Assembly (NCBI RefSeq): GCF_040276085.1
Contig: NZ_JBELOK010000007.1
Span: 124,001 to 188,000, forward strand
Length of the DNA stretch: 64,000 nt
Direction: 5' to 3'
Source of the DNA: Castellaniella sp040276085
Lineage (GTDB): Bacteria > Pseudomonadota > Gammaproteobacteria > Burkholderiales > Burkholderiaceae_B
Shown here: one piece after another, positions 52,496 to 60,862 of the stretch
How the letters are laid out: each line of letters starts with the position of its first letter
How positions within the stretch are numbered: the first letter of the stretch is position 1
The notes under the pieces: model-generated
Seen by the model: only the letters and a program-made list of their open reading frames with translations
Database searches by the model: none
What the model was told of the DNA's origin: nothing
Translations under genes and position numbers: made by a program

Positions 52496-53197
52496 ATGGC
52501 ACACACAGCCTTTCATGCGCTTGTGGCCTCTCCACTGGGCCCGATCCTGCTGTCTGCCAGCAGGTCAGGGCTTTGTGGTCTGCATTTCACTGATCAGCGC
52601 GATTGCCCGCAAGTGCCGGGCGTCCCGGCAGCCACTGCGATCGTTACTCAGCCTTCAGCTGGCGTGTGCGAGGGTCACCCAAGCCGCAGTTTGCGGGTGG
52701 GCTCCCCGCAATCCTTGGAAAATGCAGTCTTGCCGGGTTTGCTGGGCTGCCACGACGTCCAGCAACCCATTCCAGCGCTTGCACAAGATGAGGCACCGGT
52801 TCCAGCGGTTCAGTGGCTGCAACCTCAGGTACCGGCAAATGTTCAGGCTGTCTGCGAAGCCGCAGGCACTCAGCTGCAAGAATACTGGCAAGGCCGGCGA
52901 CAACGGTTCAAGTTGTCGCTTGATCCTCAAGGCACGCCATTTCAGAAGAAAATCTGGCTGGCTCTGCTAGAGGTACCGTTTGGTGCCACCCTGTCTTACG
53001 GACAACTTGCAGAAAAAGCCGGGATGACGGCCGGCCACGGGCGTGCTGCCGGCGCAGCAGTAGGCAGCAATCCCATCAGCATCATTATTCCGTGCCACCG
53101 TATTTTGGCCCGTGATGGCACGCTTAACGGCTATGGTGGCGGGCTGGATCGCAAGATGAAGCTGCTCAGGCTCGAAGGCCTGCAGATCGGCGTCTAG
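52496..53197 (+). CDS. ogt: Methylated-DNA-[protein]-cysteine S-methyltransferase with an atypical insertion
   Basis: Suicide repair protein that transfers the alkyl group from O6-alkylguanine to its own cysteine. The acceptor is Cys200 in ISIIIPCHRILA. TPFQKKIWLALLEVPFGATLSYGQLA and the Arg/Asn hinge region GAAVGSNP are normal. At 233 aa it is about 60-70 residues longer than Ogt/Ada-C homologues. The excess lies at about residues 41-112, after FTDQRDC and before the AVCEAAGTQLQEYW helix, and is Pro/Ser/Gly/Cys-rich without a recognisable fold. It lies 18 nt after ppsA. The repair function is probably retained because the C-terminal domain is intact. Confidence 0.9.
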   Translation: MAHTAFHALVASPLGPILLSASRSGLCGLHFTDQRDCPQVPGVPAATAIVTQPSAGVCEGHPSRSLRVGSPQSLENAVLPGLLGCHDVQQPIPALAQDEAPVPAVQWLQPQVPANVQAVCEAAGTQLQEYWQGRRQRFKLSLDPQGTPFQKKIWLALLEVPFGATLSYGQLAEKAGMTAGHGRAAGAAVGSNPISIIIPCHRILARDGTLNGYGGGLDRKMKLLRLEGLQIGV

Positions 53198-53260
53198 TCG
53201 CTTGGCAATAGAGGCTGCCGTGCTGCATGGATGCCATGCTATTGCCTCCTGCCGTTTGCC

Positions 53261-53722
53261 TCAGGTGCGGGGTTGGCGGGTGTCGTGCTTCATCAGGCGT
53301 TCTTTTTCGCGCGCCCAGTCTTTATCGCGTTGGGTATCACGTTTGTCGTGCAGTTTTTTGCCACGCCCAAGCCCAAAGTCCAGCTTGATCCGCCCCCCCT
53401 TGTAATGCAGGTTCAGTGGTATCAAGGCGTAGCCGCGCTGTTCAACCTTGCCGATCAACTTGCTGATTTCATGGCTGTGAAGCAGCAGTTTCCGGGTGCG
53501 CGTGGCATTGGGGTGGATGTGTGTCGAGGCGGTGGGCAAGGGGCTGATATGCATCCCGATGATCCAGAGGGCACCGTCGCGCACGATCACATAGCTTTCT
53601 TTTAGCTGCACGTGGCCGGCACGGATTGCCTTGACTTCCCAACCCTCCAGCACCAGTCCGGCCTCAAAGCGCTCTTCGATGAAGTAGTCGTGGGTGGCTT
53701 TGCGGTTGTCTACAATGCTCAT
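53261..53722 (-). CDS. smpB: tmRNA-binding protein SmpB
   Basis: Partner of tmRNA in ribosome rescue. ATG 53722 gives 153 aa (MSIVDNRKATHDYFIEE); the longer in-frame 53785 start would add an unconserved segment. Family features are GLVLEGWEVKAIRAGHVQLKESYV, HIHPNATRTRKLLLH, and the basic C-terminal tail GRGKKLHDKRDTQRDKDW-type residues that enter the mRNA channel. A C7 run at 53393-53399 is in the coding region. It is divergent from ratA. The ssrA gene is not in the window. Confidence 0.96.
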   Translation of the reverse strand: MSIVDNRKATHDYFIEERFEAGLVLEGWEVKAIRAGHVQLKESYVIVRDGALWIIGMHISPLPTASTHIHPNATRTRKLLLHSHEISKLIGKVEQRGYALIPLNLHYKGGRIKLDFGLGRGKKLHDKRDTQRDKDWAREKERLMKHDTRQPRT

Positions 53723-53795
53723 ATTTTTAAGGCCCGGGTACACACTGATAAAATCCTTCCATTCTAGCGTAACAATCTGCCCCAACGACTCCTCA

Positions 53796-54230
53796 ATGCC
53801 TTCGATTCAGCGTTCTGTTCTTGTTCCGTTCTCCAATGCCCAGATGTTTGATCTGGTAGCAGATGTTGCACGTTATCCGGAATTCATGCCCTGGTGTGGT
53901 GGTGCGGATGTCCAGTGGCAAAACGACCAAGGCATGCAAGCAACCGTGCATATCCACTTTGCGGGTATTCGTCAAAGCTTTACTACCCGTAACGATCACG
54001 AGTACCCGGACAAAATCGTGTTCCACCTGGTGGACGGGCCATTTTCAAATCTTACCGGACATTGGCAGTTTTTGCCCTTGGGCGAAGATGGGTGCAAGGT
54101 GCTCTACACCATGGATTATGCGTTCTCCAGCCGGGCCCTGTCGGCTGTGATCGGGCCGGTGTTCAATCGTATTGCCAGCAGTTTTATCGATTCATTCACT
54201 CAGCGGGCTCACGCGGTGTACGGGGCTTAA
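53796..54230 (+). CDS. ratA: RatA-like START/polyketide-cyclase family protein
   Basis: Coq10/START-fold protein of 144 aa (ATG 53796). In E. coli the homologue RatA was described as blocking 50S-30S subunit association and also resembles the ubiquinone-binding Coq10. SVLVPFSNAQMFDLVADVARYPEF and WCGGADV are the family's opening motifs. An in-frame start at 53694 overlaps smpB and is unlikely. It ends directly before the ATG of the next gene (no gap), and the smpB-ratA-rnfH order is conserved. Confidence 0.9.
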   Translation: MPSIQRSVLVPFSNAQMFDLVADVARYPEFMPWCGGADVQWQNDQGMQATVHIHFAGIRQSFTTRNDHEYPDKIVFHLVDGPFSNLTGHWQFLPLGEDGCKVLYTMDYAFSSRALSAVIGPVFNRIASSFIDSFTQRAHAVYGA

Positions 54231-54533
54231 ATGCGCATCAGTATTGCCTTTGCGGCGCCCACATCCTTGTGGCGCCAAACGCTGGATCTCCCCGAAGGCA
54301 GTACGGTGGGGCAGGCCATTGCTGCCAGTGGATTTTCTCGGGTGTTTCCCGAATTCACTGACCATTTGCCAGACGTCGGCGTGTATGGCGAAAGATGCGC
54401 GCTGAGTCGTGTGTTGAATGATCAGGATCGCGTCGAGCTGTACCGCCCGCTGGTGTTCGATCCACTGGCCTCCCGTCGGCGCCGCGCTGAGCACCGGCGT
54501 GACACGCGCAAGGGCAAATTGTCGCCCCCCTGA
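54231..54533 (+). CDS. rnfH: RnfH/RatB family ubiquitin-fold protein
   Basis: A 100-aa UPF0125 protein with a beta-grasp pattern: MRISIAFAAP, LPEGSTVGQAIAASGF, VGVYGERCALSRVLNDQDRVELYRPLVFDP. In E. coli the neighbour is called RatB, elsewhere RnfH; its molecular role is not established. The C-terminus is an Arg/Lys-rich tail. It begins at the base after the ratA stop, so translation is probably coupled. Confidence 0.92.
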   Translation: MRISIAFAAPTSLWRQTLDLPEGSTVGQAIAASGFSRVFPEFTDHLPDVGVYGERCALSRVLNDQDRVELYRPLVFDPLASRRRRAEHRRDTRKGKLSPP

Positions 54534-54571
54534 CAGCTGTGTCTTCAGGTGTGTTTTAAGGTGGGTTTGTT

Positions 54572-54600
54572 CCGACAGCGGACGCGTCAGGTGCTAAAGT
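54572..54600 (+). promoter_or_regulatory. Candidate promoter of the valine-degradation operon
   Basis: CCGACA (54572-54577), 17-bp spacer, TAAAGT (54595-54600), each matching 4 of 6 consensus positions. A perfect stem-loop AGCCCTGC / GCAGGGCT (54601-54625, 9-nt loop) starts at the first base downstream, so the transcript would begin with or very near a hairpin. The leader to the ATG at 54701 would be about 95 nt. Confidence 0.4.
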
Positions 54601-54700
54601 AGCCCTGCGACACAGTGGCAGGGCTTGATCAGGCCAGCCATGTCGGAAAAGCGCAATCCGCGTCTTACCCTCGTGACGACACCTATCCGGAGACAAGCAA

Positions 54701-55855
54701 ATGGATTTTCGCCTCAGCGAAGAACAACAGGCTTTTGTGCAGGCTGCGCGTGAATTTGCCCAGGGCGAGCTCGCCCCCCACGCTGCCCGATGGGACGAAG
54801 AACACATTTTTCCGCGAGAAGCCTTTGCCAAGGCCGGTCAGCTGGGTTTCTGCGCCATGTATGCGCCTGAGTCCATCGGAGGGCTTGGGCTACCCCGTTT
54901 GGATGCCACATTGGTGTTCGAAGAAATGGCGGCCGTCGACCCATCCACCACTGCATTCATTACCATCCATAATATGGCCACCTGGATGATCGGCAGTTGG
55001 GCGCAGGCAGAGGTGCGTGATCATTGGGGCCCCTTGCTGGCCAGTGGCGAAAAACTTGCATCCTATTGCCTCACCGAGCCCGCCTCCGGATCGGATGCCG
55101 CATCACTGTCCACCAGTGCCCGACGCGAAGGTGATCACTACATTGTGAATGGTGCCAAGGCGTTTATTTCGGGCGCTGGTGATACCGATGTCCTGGTGGT
55201 GATGGTGCGCACGGGCGGCCCGGGCGCTCGCGGGATCTCCGCTTTGGTGGTGCCGGCAGATAGTGATGGCATTACCTATGGCCGCAAAGAAAAAAAGATG
55301 GGCTGGAACAGCCAATCCACACGCCCCATTACCTTCGAAAATGTCCGTGTGCCGGTCATCAACCGATTGGGCGACGAAGGCGACGGTTTTCGGTTTGCCA
55401 TGAAAGGCCTGGATGGCGGACGCATCAATATTGCTACCTGCTCGGTAGGGGCCGCACAAGGCGCCTACGAGGCGGCGCGGCGTTACATGTCTGAGCGCCA
55501 CCAGTTTGGCCGGCCCCTGGCAGATTTTCAGGGCTTGCAGTTCAAGTTGGCCGATCTCCTGGCCAATATTGTGGCGTCGCGTCAGATGGTGCGCCTGGCT
55601 GCCAGCCGGCTGGATGAGTCTGATCCCCAGGCAAGTGCTTATTGCGCCATGGCCAAGCGCTTTGCCACCGACCTCTGCTTTCAGTCCTGCCTGGACGCAC
55701 AGCAGATCCACGGCGGCTATGGCTATCTCAAGGATTATCCGCTCGAGCGCCTGGTGCGGGACACCCGCGTGCACCAGATTCTTGAGGGAACCAACGAAAT
55801 CATGCGCGTCATTGTGGCGCGCCACATTCTTGCCCAGGAGGCTGATCTTCGATGA
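54701..55855 (+). CDS. Acyl-CoA dehydrogenase, probably isobutyryl-CoA dehydrogenase
   Basis: FAD enzyme introducing a 2,3-double bond into an acyl-CoA. The 384-aa protein starts MDFRLSEEQQAFVQAAREFA, with the FAD motif YCLTEPASGSDAASL, and the KMGWNSQSTRPI segment. The catalytic Glu is probably the one in QILEGTNEIMRVIVAR near the C-terminus. Neighbours for 3-hydroxyisobutyryl-CoA hydrolysis and 3-hydroxyisobutyrate oxidation point to isobutyryl-CoA from valine as substrate. A good ribosome site (CCGGAGA) precedes it. It overlaps the next gene by 4 nt. Confidence 0.93.
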   Translation: MDFRLSEEQQAFVQAAREFAQGELAPHAARWDEEHIFPREAFAKAGQLGFCAMYAPESIGGLGLPRLDATLVFEEMAAVDPSTTAFITIHNMATWMIGSWAQAEVRDHWGPLLASGEKLASYCLTEPASGSDAASLSTSARREGDHYIVNGAKAFISGAGDTDVLVVMVRTGGPGARGISALVVPADSDGITYGRKEKKMGWNSQSTRPITFENVRVPVINRLGDEGDGFRFAMKGLDGGRINIATCSVGAAQGAYEAARRYMSERHQFGRPLADFQGLQFKLADLLANIVASRQMVRLAASRLDESDPQASAYCAMAKRFATDLCFQSCLDAQQIHGGYGYLKDYPLERLVRDTRVHQILEGTNEIMRVIVARHILAQEADLR

Positions 55856-57021
55856 CTGATTCTGTTTCCAGCAGCGTATCCGAGATCCCACCCGAGCCGG
55901 TTCTGTTTGAAGAAATACCTTCGGGCGGCGGCCGGCGCGTTGGTGTGGCTACCTTGAACAGCCCGCAAACGCTGAATGGTCTGTCTCTCAGTATGTGCCG
56001 CTTGCTCGATGAGCGCCTGGAAGCCTGGCAGGACAATGATGCGATCGCTGCCGTGATATTGCGTGGCGCAGGCGAAAAAGCCTTTTGCGCGGGGGGCGAT
56101 CTCCACAGCCTTTATCGCAGCATGCTGGATACTCCTGCGGGTGAAGTCTGGGCCAATATCGACGCCCGCAGCTTTTTCGAAACAGAATATCGCCTCGATT
56201 ACCGTATTCACCGCTATGGCAAGCCGATTATCTGCTGGGGTGGGGGCATCGTCATGGGAGGCGGTGTCGGGTTGATGCTGGGGGCCAGCCATCGGGTTGT
56301 CACCGGCAATACCCGTTTTGCCATGCCCGAGATCACCATTGGCCTATACCCGGATGTTGCAGGCACCTGGATGTTAAGCCGCATGCCGCGTGGCATTGGC
56401 GAGTTTCTGGCCCTTACCGGTGCTCAGCTGGGGGCAGCTGATTGCCTGCATTTTGGTTTGGCCGATCATTACTGTCCTGCCGATGGCCTTGAGGCCTTGC
56501 TCGAGGCCCTGGCCGCAACAGAATGGGCAAGCAAAGTGTCCGATCACATGTCTCAGGTGGATGCTGTATTTGATCGCCTTCAACTGCAGGCACCCGAACC
56601 CGGGCCCCTGCAGCAGCACGCCACCGTGATACGTGAGGTATGCAATCGCTCGGATCTCAACCAGATCGGCGAGCGGCTGGCACGGTTTCGGGTTCACACC
56701 GATCCATGGCTGGTGCGGGCTGCCAACACTTTTCTGGCGGGCTCGCCTGGGTCTGCACGGCTAAGCCACACGCTGTTGCGGCGCGCGCGCCATCAGTCGT
56801 TGGCAGATGTATTCCGAATGGAATACATTGCGTCGCTGCATTGCTGTGCAGAACCTGATTTCCGTGAAGGGATACGGGCCTTGCTGATTGACAAAGACAA
56901 GTCGCCCCGCTGGCGGCCTGCCACCCTCGAGCAAGCCTCTCCCGAGTGGGTGCGCCGTTTTTTTGCGCAGCCGTGGCCTGGCGGCGGGCAGGTTCATCCC
57001 CTGGCAGATCTACGAGGCTAA
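55852..57021 (+). CDS. Enoyl-CoA hydratase/isomerase family protein, probable 3-hydroxyisobutyryl-CoA hydrolase
   Basis: Crotonase-fold protein of 389 aa, longer than a simple enoyl-CoA hydratase (about 260). AFCAGGDLHSLYRSM and the ITIGLYPDVAGTWMLSRMPRGIGEFLALTG stretch are as in 3-hydroxyisobutyryl-CoA hydrolases (HIBCH), which also have this length. Its role would be release of 3-hydroxyisobutyrate from its CoA ester. No separate short enoyl-CoA hydratase gene is in the operon, so the hydration step must be supplied from elsewhere or by this enzyme. Confidence 0.9.
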   Translation: MTDSVSSSVSEIPPEPVLFEEIPSGGGRRVGVATLNSPQTLNGLSLSMCRLLDERLEAWQDNDAIAAVILRGAGEKAFCAGGDLHSLYRSMLDTPAGEVWANIDARSFFETEYRLDYRIHRYGKPIICWGGGIVMGGGVGLMLGASHRVVTGNTRFAMPEITIGLYPDVAGTWMLSRMPRGIGEFLALTGAQLGAADCLHFGLADHYCPADGLEALLEALAATEWASKVSDHMSQVDAVFDRLQLQAPEPGPLQQHATVIREVCNRSDLNQIGERLARFRVHTDPWLVRAANTFLAGSPGSARLSHTLLRRARHQSLADVFRMEYIASLHCCAEPDFREGIRALLIDKDKSPRWRPATLEQASPEWVRRFFAQPWPGGGQVHPLADLRG

Positions 57022-57101
57022 TTTTTCTGCAAGGGCGGCGCATCCGTTTGCGGTAACCAGTGCAGATCATCTGATACCAATCCAATAAAAGGAGACACAT
57101 G

Positions 57102-58001
57102 ATGGGCAAGACAATCGGTTTTATCGGTTTGGGGCATATGGGTGGCCCGATGGCGCAAAACCTTATCAAGGCTGGCCATAGCTTGAAAGTATTTGATCTG
57201 GTTCCCGAGGCGCTGCAGGCGGCGGTCAAGGCCGGAGCGACTGCGGTAGAGTCGGCGGCCCAAGCGGTAGCCGGCGTAGATGTGGTGATTACGATGTTGC
57301 CGGCCAGCCGCCATGTCGAAGGCTTGTATCTGGGCGACGCGGGCCTGCTGAGAACCATTGCCAAAGGCACCTTGGTGCTTGAGTGCAGCACAATTGCGCC
57401 AGAATCCGCACGCAAAGTATCGCGGGCTGCTGCCCAACTGGGTATCCCCATGATTGACGCACCGGTGTCGGGCGGTACCGGCGGTGCAGTGGCAGGTACG
57501 CTTACCTTCATTGTGGGTGGTGCTGCGGCCGATCTCGAGGCCGCAATGCCTTATTTGCAGGCCATGGGAAAAAACATCTTCCACGCAGGCGAGGCCGGAG
57601 CAGGGCAGGTCGCCAAAATTTGCAACAACATGCTCCTGGGAATCCTGATGGCAGGCACTGCCGAAACACTGGCTCTTGGCGTCGCCAATGGGCTTGATCC
57701 CAACACGCTATCCGAGATTATCTCCAAGAGTTCAGGGCGCAACTGGGCCACCGAGCTCTATAACCCGTGGCCGGGCGTGATGGAGCAAGCACCCGCCTCG
57801 CACCAGTATGCGGGTGGATTTGGTGTGGATCTGATGCTTAAAGACCTTGGGCTGGCTGCCGAGGCTTCCATGCAGGCCCGGGCCACGACGCCTTTGGGTG
57901 AACTCGCCCGGAACCTGTATGCCTTGCACAGCGCTCAAGGCAATGGACGTCTGGATTTCTCCAGCATCCAGACGATGTATCACCAGGCTAAAAAAAGCTG
58001 A
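57102..58001 (+). CDS. mmsB: 3-Hydroxyisobutyrate dehydrogenase
   Basis: NAD-dependent oxidation of 3-hydroxyisobutyrate to methylmalonate semialdehyde. About 299 aa. GGAG at 57091-57094 favours the second ATG, 57102, over 57099. The NAD motif is IGFIGLGHMGGPMAQNL, the substrate-binding loop is APVSGGTGGAVAGTL, and the catalytic Lys is in GAGQVAKICNNMLLG. DLMLKDLGLA lies near the end. It is third in the valine operon, 80 nt after the hydrolase-like gene. The next step (mmsA) is not in the window. Confidence 0.95.
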   Translation: MGKTIGFIGLGHMGGPMAQNLIKAGHSLKVFDLVPEALQAAVKAGATAVESAAQAVAGVDVVITMLPASRHVEGLYLGDAGLLRTIAKGTLVLECSTIAPESARKVSRAAAQLGIPMIDAPVSGGTGGAVAGTLTFIVGGAAADLEAAMPYLQAMGKNIFHAGEAGAGQVAKICNNMLLGILMAGTAETLALGVANGLDPNTLSEIISKSSGRNWATELYNPWPGVMEQAPASHQYAGGFGVDLMLKDLGLAAEASMQARATTPLGELARNLYALHSAQGNGRLDFSSIQTMYHQAKKS

Positions 58002-58019
58002 GCTTGCAAGCCTAGCCCC

Positions 58020-58035
58020 AGGCAGGCGCCTGCCT
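58020..58035. terminator. Palindrome in the convergent mmsB/ygfZ gap
   Basis: AGGCAGGCGCCTGCCT, a perfect 16-bp palindrome, in the 39-bp gap between the two convergent genes, with a second 10-bp palindrome (GCTTGCAAGC, 58002-58011) upstream. A T run is lacking, and a palindrome without spacer would need to open a loop. It may act as a weak bidirectional terminator. Confidence 0.4.
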
Positions 58036-58040
58036 TGCAC

Positions 58041-58988
58041 TCAGGGCTTGGGCAGCGTCAAATCCAGACATACGCCATCGGGGTTGCCGATGGCGTATGT
58101 GGTTTGTGGCCAGTCTGTGAGCGTGATTTCGGCGGCAACATGCAGGCGCCCCGGGGTGGCGATGGCTTCGATGATGCGCCCCACCGGGCGGCCGGGGGCC
58201 TGGCCGGCCGCAAACAGATCGCTACCTGCCGCGGGGGCTTCTTGGGTATCAGGCCACACAGCGCCGCCCAAGGCCATCCGGCGTTTGGTAGCGCCACGGT
58301 AATGGCTGCGTGCCACAACTTCCTGTCCGGGGTAGCAGCCTTTTTTGAAATCGATGCTGCCGTTGGTGTCCATGTTCAGCGCACTAGGCAAGAACATATC
58401 CTGGCTGCTTGAGCGGATCCAGGGCCAGCCGCTATCCAGGCGTGCCGCCTGCCATATGGCAGCGCCCTTGCTTGCCAGGTCGTCGACATCGTTGGGGATT
58501 GCTTTTGCGGCATGCGTGGGATCGGCGGTTGCCCGGATACACCAGGCTGCAGGCGCGTGCGGCTGCGAGTGTGGTGCGACAATCCAGGTGTCACCTTCGG
58601 TGTCCAGCCGCGACCACACTGGCTGCTGATGCAAGGCAGCCGGCACCCATTGTGGGCCGGTAGCTCCCCATACATGCCAGCGTGGTTCAAGGGTAAGCGT
58701 CACCTTGGCACGCAAAACAAACATACCAAGCCGGCGAACCAATCCTTCTGCCAGATCCTGGGAAACCACCCATTGGATGGTTGTGTCTGAGTGCTGCCAA
58801 AACATGCCGTTGGCGAGCAGGCGCCCCTGTGCAGTGCAATAGGCTGCAGGCCTGGCCTGATCCCTGCCCAGGCCTTCGACCGCGTTGCTGAGTTGGCTGT
58901 GCAGGAAATGGAAAGCGTCGGCGCCCTGTGCCTGAATGATGGCGTGGTCGGGCAGCCGCCACTTCCCCTGGATAATTGATGCTGTCAT
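58041..58988 (-). CDS. ygfZ: YgfZ/GcvT family folate-binding iron-sulfur maturation protein
   Basis: Tetrahydrofolate-dependent protein that supports repair or assembly of certain iron-sulfur enzymes such as MiaB. ATG 58988 gives 315 aa; the in-frame 59099 start adds an unconserved leader. The diagnostic motif is KGCYPGQEVVAR (about residue 220-231). The N-terminus FHFLHSQLSNAVEGL is typical of GcvT-like folds. A perfect 14-bp inverted repeat (58068-58100) lies in the last codons. It is divergent from mltG. Confidence 0.94.
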   Translation of the reverse strand: MTASIIQGKWRLPDHAIIQAQGADAFHFLHSQLSNAVEGLGRDQARPAAYCTAQGRLLANGMFWQHSDTTIQWVVSQDLAEGLVRRLGMFVLRAKVTLTLEPRWHVWGATGPQWVPAALHQQPVWSRLDTEGDTWIVAPHSQPHAPAAWCIRATADPTHAAKAIPNDVDDLASKGAAIWQAARLDSGWPWIRSSSQDMFLPSALNMDTNGSIDFKKGCYPGQEVVARSHYRGATKRRMALGGAVWPDTQEAPAAGSDLFAAGQAPGRPVGRIIEAIATPGRLHVAAEITLTDWPQTTYAIGNPDGVCLDLTLPKP

Positions 58989-59187
58989 GCTGAACGCCCA
59001 AAAGCCGGATGCGTGAAGATTCACATGATAGCGGTCGGGGAGGGATTCACCAAACAAAGACCCTGGTGAGGGTGACCTCTTCCGAACAGGCGGCCACACC
59101 AGTTTCTGTCCGGGAGACAGGGGTTTTCATTCAGGCTGTGCCCAGGTGTGTATGGAGTTGTGGTGCGCCTCGGGTAAACTGGCGTCC

Positions 59188-60198
59188 ATGAAAAAAACGC
59201 TGCGATTCTTCATCTGGGCGCTCATTATTTGCCTGGCTATCGCCGGTGCCGGTATCGGTGGGGCGGCCTGGTGGGGCTGGAAACGGCCGGTGCCCATGCA
59301 AACGCCTGTCATTGATTATGTGATCGAGTCTGGCAGCACGCCACGCCAGATTGCCAAGGCCATGCAGGCGGCGGGTATTGAGCTCAATACGGATGCCTTT
59401 GTCTTGTTGGCCCGGCTGAGTGGCCGTGACAAGTTGCTCAAGGCCGGCGCCTACGAGGCGCAGGCGGGTGATACCCCCTGGCGCTTGCTGGAGCGGATGG
59501 CCAACGGCGATATGACTCAGGTGCGGCTGACGTTTCCGGAGGGCTGGACCTTTACGCAGATGCGTACAGCACTGGATACCGATCCAGAGGTGAAACATGA
59601 CACCCTGGGCTTGGATGATCTGGCAATCGCCCAGCAGTTGCAAATTGATCAAAACTCTCTCGAGGGCCTGTTTTACCCGGATACGTACGTATTTACGCCT
59701 GGCACCTCTGATCTTGATATCCTGCGCCGTGCGGCCAAGGCAGAGGCACAGCTGCTGGATCGCCTATGGGCTGAACGGGATCACGGGCTGCCGCTTGAAA
59801 ACCCCTACCAGGCGCTGATTCTCGCTTCTATTGTCGAGAAAGAAACTGGGCACGGAGCCGACCGTGCGAAAATTGCCGGCGTGTTCATCAACCGGCTGCG
59901 GCTGGGGATGCCTTTGCAAACCGACCCAACCGTCATCTACGGCATGGGCAAGGACTACCAGGGGCGCTTGCGCAAGAAAGACCTTGAGCAGGACACGCCC
60001 TGGAACACGTATACTCGGGCAGGCTTGCCCCCGACGCCTATTGCAAATCCGGGTAAGGCGGCGCTGCTGGCCACTTTGCATCCAGAGCAGCACGATTATC
60101 TATATTTTGTGTCTCGCGGCGACGGGACAAGCGAATTCTCCAAAAACTTGTCGGCGCACAATCGTGCGGTGGGCAAATACATTCTCAAACGGCAGTGA
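59188..60198 (+). CDS. mltG: Endolytic murein transglycosylase
   Basis: Membrane-bound lytic transglycosylase that cuts nascent glycan strands. ATG 59188 gives 336 aa with a single membrane helix at about 7-29 (MKKTLRFFIWALIICLAIAG). The catalytic Glu is in LASIVEKETGHGADRAKIAGVFINRL, followed by LQTDPTVIYGMG and the late TPIANPGKAALLA block. It starts the mltG-tmk-holB-tatD cluster, conserved in many proteobacteria. The usual upstream pabC is absent and ygfZ is there instead. Confidence 0.96.
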   Translation: MKKTLRFFIWALIICLAIAGAGIGGAAWWGWKRPVPMQTPVIDYVIESGSTPRQIAKAMQAAGIELNTDAFVLLARLSGRDKLLKAGAYEAQAGDTPWRLLERMANGDMTQVRLTFPEGWTFTQMRTALDTDPEVKHDTLGLDDLAIAQQLQIDQNSLEGLFYPDTYVFTPGTSDLDILRRAAKAEAQLLDRLWAERDHGLPLENPYQALILASIVEKETGHGADRAKIAGVFINRLRLGMPLQTDPTVIYGMGKDYQGRLRKKDLEQDTPWNTYTRAGLPPTPIANPGKAALLATLHPEQHDYLYFVSRGDGTSEFSKNLSAHNRAVGKYILKRQ

Positions 60199-60202
60199 CA
60201 CA

Positions 60203-60862
60203 ATGGCGCAGCAAGGCTGTTTCATTACCCTCGAGGGGGTCGACGGAGCGGGTAAAAGTACCCATGTAGCCTGGATTGCCGCTTGGCTCAAGGTGCAAGA
60301 GATCTCGCTGATCGAAACCCGCGAACCAGGTGGTACACCAGTGGGCGAGCACCTGCGCGAGCTTGTGCTGCACCAGCCCATGGACTTGCGTACTGAAACC
60401 CTGATCATGTTTGCGGCTCGCAACGAACATTGGCGCATGGTCATACAGCCTGCGCTTGCCCGGGGGCAGTGGGTGCTTTGCGATCGCTACACGGATGCGT
60501 CTTTTGCCTACCAGGGCGGAGGGCGCCAACTGGGAGCTCCGGCGATTGCTCAGCTGGAGCACTGGGTGCAGCAAGGCCTGGGGCCTGATTGCACGTTCTT
60601 GTTTGATGTGCCGCTGGAAATCGCACAAAAGCGGTTGCAAAGCGGGCGAGCCCACGCAGATCGCTTCGAACAGGAAGACCATGCGTTCTTTGAACGCACC
60701 CGTCAGGCCTATCACGAGCGTGTACAGGCAGAGCCAGGGCGCTTCGTGGTGATTGATGCCTGTGGTTCAATCGAAGACGTGCGGCGGCAGTTGACGGCAG
60801 CCTTGCAGGTTCTGGTATCCCGGTGGCAGGGGCGGGATGGCACGTTGACAGGTCGCCCATGA
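60203..60862 (+). CDS. tmk: Thymidylate kinase
   Basis: Phosphorylates dTMP to dTDP. ATG 60203 gives 219 aa. The P-loop is LEGVDGAGKSTH, followed by TREPGGTPVGEHLREL, FAARNEHW, and the DR motif in VLCDRYTDASFAYQGGGR. The lid region RLQSGRAHADRFEQED follows. It starts 4 nt after mltG, and its stop overlaps the holB start (ATGA). Confidence 0.97.
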   Translation: MAQQGCFITLEGVDGAGKSTHVAWIAAWLKVQEISLIETREPGGTPVGEHLRELVLHQPMDLRTETLIMFAARNEHWRMVIQPALARGQWVLCDRYTDASFAYQGGGRQLGAPAIAQLEHWVQQGLGPDCTFLFDVPLEIAQKRLQSGRAHADRFEQEDHAFFERTRQAYHERVQAEPGRFVVIDACGSIEDVRRQLTAALQVLVSRWQGRDGTLTGRP

